The notes under the pieces are model-generated. The model ran no database searches and was not told the DNA's origin. It saw only the letters and a program-made list of their open reading frames with translations. A program made the translations under genes and the position numbers. Below, piece by piece: positions 4,315 to 6,049 of a stretch of DNA of 6,049 nucleotides. How positions within the stretch are numbered: the stretch's first letter is position 1; every line of letters begins with the position of its first letter. The DNA comes from DATGIQ01 sp035295665. Lineage in GTDB: Bacteria > Planctomycetota > Planctomycetia > Gemmatales > Gemmataceae. The DNA is taken from NCBI GenBank assembly GCA_035295665.1, contig DATGIQ010000554.1, forward strand, positions 1 to 6,049, read 5' to 3'.

Positions 4315-4385
4315 GAAGCACGAAAAAAAACGGTGTCTGGAACTCTACAATCAAGGTCGCAGACACCGTTTTTTTTTCGTGCTTC
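4315..4385. terminator. Large bidirectional hairpin terminator
   Basis: A 25-base arm (4315-4339) pairs with 4360-4385 around a 20-nt loop, with only one extra T. The core CGGTGTCTG/CAGACACCG is bordered by 8 A on the left and 9 T on the right, so a GC stem plus T-run exists on both strands. It begins 7 bp after the stop codon of the SGNH-like gene, which it should terminate. It also insulates the tRNA array from that gene's transcription. The pairing continues beyond the T-run (GAAGCACG/CGTGCTTC). Confidence 0.88.
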
Positions 4386-4391
4386 TGAATC

Positions 4392-5651
4392 CTATTTTGC
4401 CTCGGCCGCTTCCGAACGGACGAACCAGGGCTTGGTGGTCGAGTCAGTCTTGAAGAAGTGCAGCAGCTGCTCCGCGACCTTCCGCTGACCGCTGGCCGAC
4501 GGGTGGGTGCCGTCGGGGCCGAAGTCGCTTTCTTCGTAAGATAGGCCGTTGGCGAGCTTGGCAGTACCCTTTGCCCATAGGTAAGGACCCCAACTCAACC
4601 AAGGGGCCTTGACCGCCCCTTTAGCGGGATCGTCATTCAACGACGGATCGCCTTTCAATTGCTCTTCAATCAGCCACTTCACGGCAAAGGCAGATTCATA
4701 GGCGTATGGCTCCGGGTTGAGGGGAGTCCTGGCATAGCCGCCGTAGGTGCGGCTTGATAAGTAAACGAGCTTCAGGTTAGGGAACCGCCGATGCATGAGC
4801 TGCACGATTTGCCGCAGCTCTCCTTGCAACGTCTGAGCGTACTTGGGGAAACCCTGGGTCGGCTGCGGATCGGCTTGCTTGATCCAGGCCGCCTGCACTT
4901 GGTCCCGGTTAACGCCAGCAGTCTGGAGGCGTCGATCGACAACCGTCCAGAAGCGCGTGCCATTCCCTTTGTCTTCCGGATCCATGATGCGGTTGGCTGT
5001 CATGCCCCCCTGGGCACCGTCCACCATCACAAGCTTGGGATTCTTGTCCCGGTCGGCATCGGCAAGGCGCTGGAATGCCGCGAATTCCTGGGTTGTATTG
5101 CTCATGCCAATCGAAAGAAGAACTATCTTCCCGTCCGGGCTCGGTTTGCCGTCCAGGCCGAGCGGTTGGATCTGCTTGGCCAACGCAAGTCCCAGGGCTT
5201 CGTGGGCCGCCGGCCGTTCATTCTTGCCGTCAGGGTACAACCCGCCCGGAAAGCCTTGATACTTCCCCGTACCCAGTTCGGGCAGCGGCGTGAGCTTGGA
5301 GAGGTCCGCCTTGGAAATGGTCCCGCCAACACTATCGACGACAGGTCTCAGACCGAGGAGATAATCCTTGTCGTCCTTCCGGCCGGTCTTGAAGAAGACC
5401 TCAGTTCCTTCCTTGAGTCCCTGCAAACGTTCCTTGAGGTCCTTGCCGGCGGCGCCCGCCACTACTGTCTGCGGTGTCAAGAGAAAATCCTGATCGTTGC
5501 CTTCAACCGTCAGTGTCAGTACGCCGCGGTCGAGGTCGATCTTCTTGATCCGTGCCTTCCGGATGTCACTTGCTTGGCCGGCAAGCTTCTGGCCTTGGGT
5601 GGGGAGCCAAAGCAACATCCCGATCCCCACGGAAATGAGAAAACGCATCAT
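4392..5651 (-). CDS. Secreted SGNH/GDSL-hydrolase-like protein
   Basis: 419 residues, starting at ATG 5651-5649 with GGGAGG at 5662-5657, 5 nt upstream; a second ATG follows at once. Residues 1-20 (MMRFLISVGIGMLLWLPTQG) form a signal peptide without a lipobox cysteine, so export to the periplasm or surface is likely. Residues ~30-102 make a small beta-rich domain (KKIDLDRGVLTLTVEG, then EGTEVFFKTG). From ~175 on an SGNH-like fold is visible: S184 in GMSNTTQ as possible nucleophile, the DGAQGG loop at 211-216, and D380-G-T-H383 (GPDGTHPS) as the D-x-x-H end of the catalytic set. The middle blocks are less clear. The natural substrate is unknown; esterase or deacetylase activity on polysaccharide is the family's usual range. 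It lies 78 bp downstream of a membrane-protein gene on the same strand. Confidence 0.8.
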   Translation of the reverse strand: MMRFLISVGIGMLLWLPTQGQKLAGQASDIRKARIKKIDLDRGVLTLTVEGNDQDFLLTPQTVVAGAAGKDLKERLQGLKEGTEVFFKTGRKDDKDYLLGLRPVVDSVGGTISKADLSKLTPLPELGTGKYQGFPGGLYPDGKNERPAAHEALGLALAKQIQPLGLDGKPSPDGKIVLLSIGMSNTTQEFAAFQRLADADRDKNPKLVMVDGAQGGMTANRIMDPEDKGNGTRFWTVVDRRLQTAGVNRDQVQAAWIKQADPQPTQGFPKYAQTLQGELRQIVQLMHRRFPNLKLVYLSSRTYGGYARTPLNPEPYAYESAFAVKWLIEEQLKGDPSLNDDPAKGAVKAPWLSWGPYLWAKGTAKLANGLSYEESDFGPDGTHPSASGQRKVAEQLLHFFKTDSTTKPWFVRSEAAEAK

Positions 5652-5697
5652 GAATTCCTCCCATTGCGTTCAGGCAGGAGTACAAGCCTGCAGCGCG

Positions 5698-5723
5698 AGC
5701 GAAGGATCCCGCTGTCCTTCGCT
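5698..5723. repeat. 9-bp perfect inverted repeat between the two right-hand genes
   Basis: AGCGAAGGA at 5698-5706 pairs with TCCTTCGCT at 5715-5723 around an 8-nt loop, 7 bp beyond the stop of the upstream membrane-protein gene. No T-run follows on the minus strand. It may stabilise or attenuate a shared transcript rather than end it. Confidence 0.5.
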
Positions 5724-5729
5724 GACGCG

Positions 5730-6049
5730 TCAAGCTGGTGTGCTATGAACCACGGCGTAAAGCACCAAGATGGCAGCTGTCCAAAGCAGACCAACGACCA
5801 GGCAAGCCAGGCCGAACAGCGAAAGCACCATCGGCCAGCCACGGGTCCAGTAGTAAAAAGAGTCCAGTCCGGGCGGCCGAGGAAACAAGTAGGCCACCCC
5901 GGAGAAAAAAACCAACGCTCCAAGTCCTGCGGGAAAGAAAATCCAGTGCCAATCCGGCACGCCCAGCTTATCGAAGGCGTAGGCCAGGCTCAAGAACCAG
6001 GGCACCAGGTAAAGCGCGCCGAAATGCACAGCGCGGATGTCGCGGAAGT
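5730..6049 (-). CDS. Multi-pass membrane protein, C-terminal part (5' end outside window)
   Basis: The frame stops at TGA (5732-5730) and stays open to the window edge. The GTG at 6029-6027 lies in a continuous frame (FRDIRAVHFGALYLVPWF) without a ribosome site, so the true start is probably outside. The visible ~106 residues hold three hydrophobic spans: around ALYLVPWFLSLAYAF, WIFFPAGLGALVFFSGVAYL and VLSLFGLACLVVGLLWTAAI. A short loop with PRPPGLDSFYYWTRGWP separates the second and third. I do not recognise the family. It may form a transcription unit with the SGNH-like gene downstream. Confidence 0.75.
   Translation of the reverse strand, partial: FRDIRAVHFGALYLVPWFLSLAYAFDKLGVPDWHWIFFPAGLGALVFFSGVAYLFPRPPGLDSFYYWTRGWPMVLSLFGLACLVVGLLWTAAILVLYAVVHSTPA

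Overview
The window looks like the junction between an integrated mobile element (left) and a chromosomal region (right) of a GC-rich bacterium. The style of the proteins suggests a planctomycete, possibly of the Gemmata group: an integrase with a YxxR box and the run SLEKGIPDAVVAQL, a ParB-like protein with an HRAGLT segment, and a secreted SGNH-like protein with GMSNTTQEF. This assignment is inferred from recall of the families; no search was run.

Left part (1-2790). The first gene is the 3' end of an unknown gene with a probable DNA-binding C-terminus. A ParB-like protein follows, then a small excisionase-like helix-turn-helix protein, all on the plus strand. A tyrosine recombinase (integrase) lies convergent on the minus strand, and its 3' end overlaps that of the excisionase-like gene by 20 bp. 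ParB-like, Xis-like and Int together are a typical integrative-element module.

Junction (2787-2929). Just upstream of int is an 18/20-bp inverted repeat of the int start region, with a smaller hairpin nested inside. The outer repeat copy ends at the point where a tRNA-Leu(GAG) gene breaks off at its variable-loop/T-stem boundary. The 5' half of that tRNA is present and its T-arm and 3' acceptor strand are missing. This fits insertion of the element into the last tRNA gene of an array, which would leave int downstream of, and co-oriented with, the array.

Middle (2990-4015). A minus-strand array of 11 apparently intact tRNA genes, in transcription order Asn(GTT), Ser(CGA), Gly(TCC), Gln(TTG), Gln(CTG), Asp(GTC), Leu(CAA), Tyr(GTA), Glu(CTC), Leu(CAG), Met(CAT), followed by the broken Leu(GAG). 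Some genes are 1 nt apart; other spacers hold perfect inverted repeats. Glu(CTC), Ser(CGA) and the broken Leu(GAG) all have C instead of the near-invariant U at position 33 of the anticodon loop.

Right part (4016-6049). About 300 bp without a convincing gene leads to a strong bidirectional hairpin terminator. Then, on the minus strand, come a secreted SGNH-hydrolase-like protein and, upstream of it, the C-terminal part of a multi-pass membrane protein cut by the window edge.
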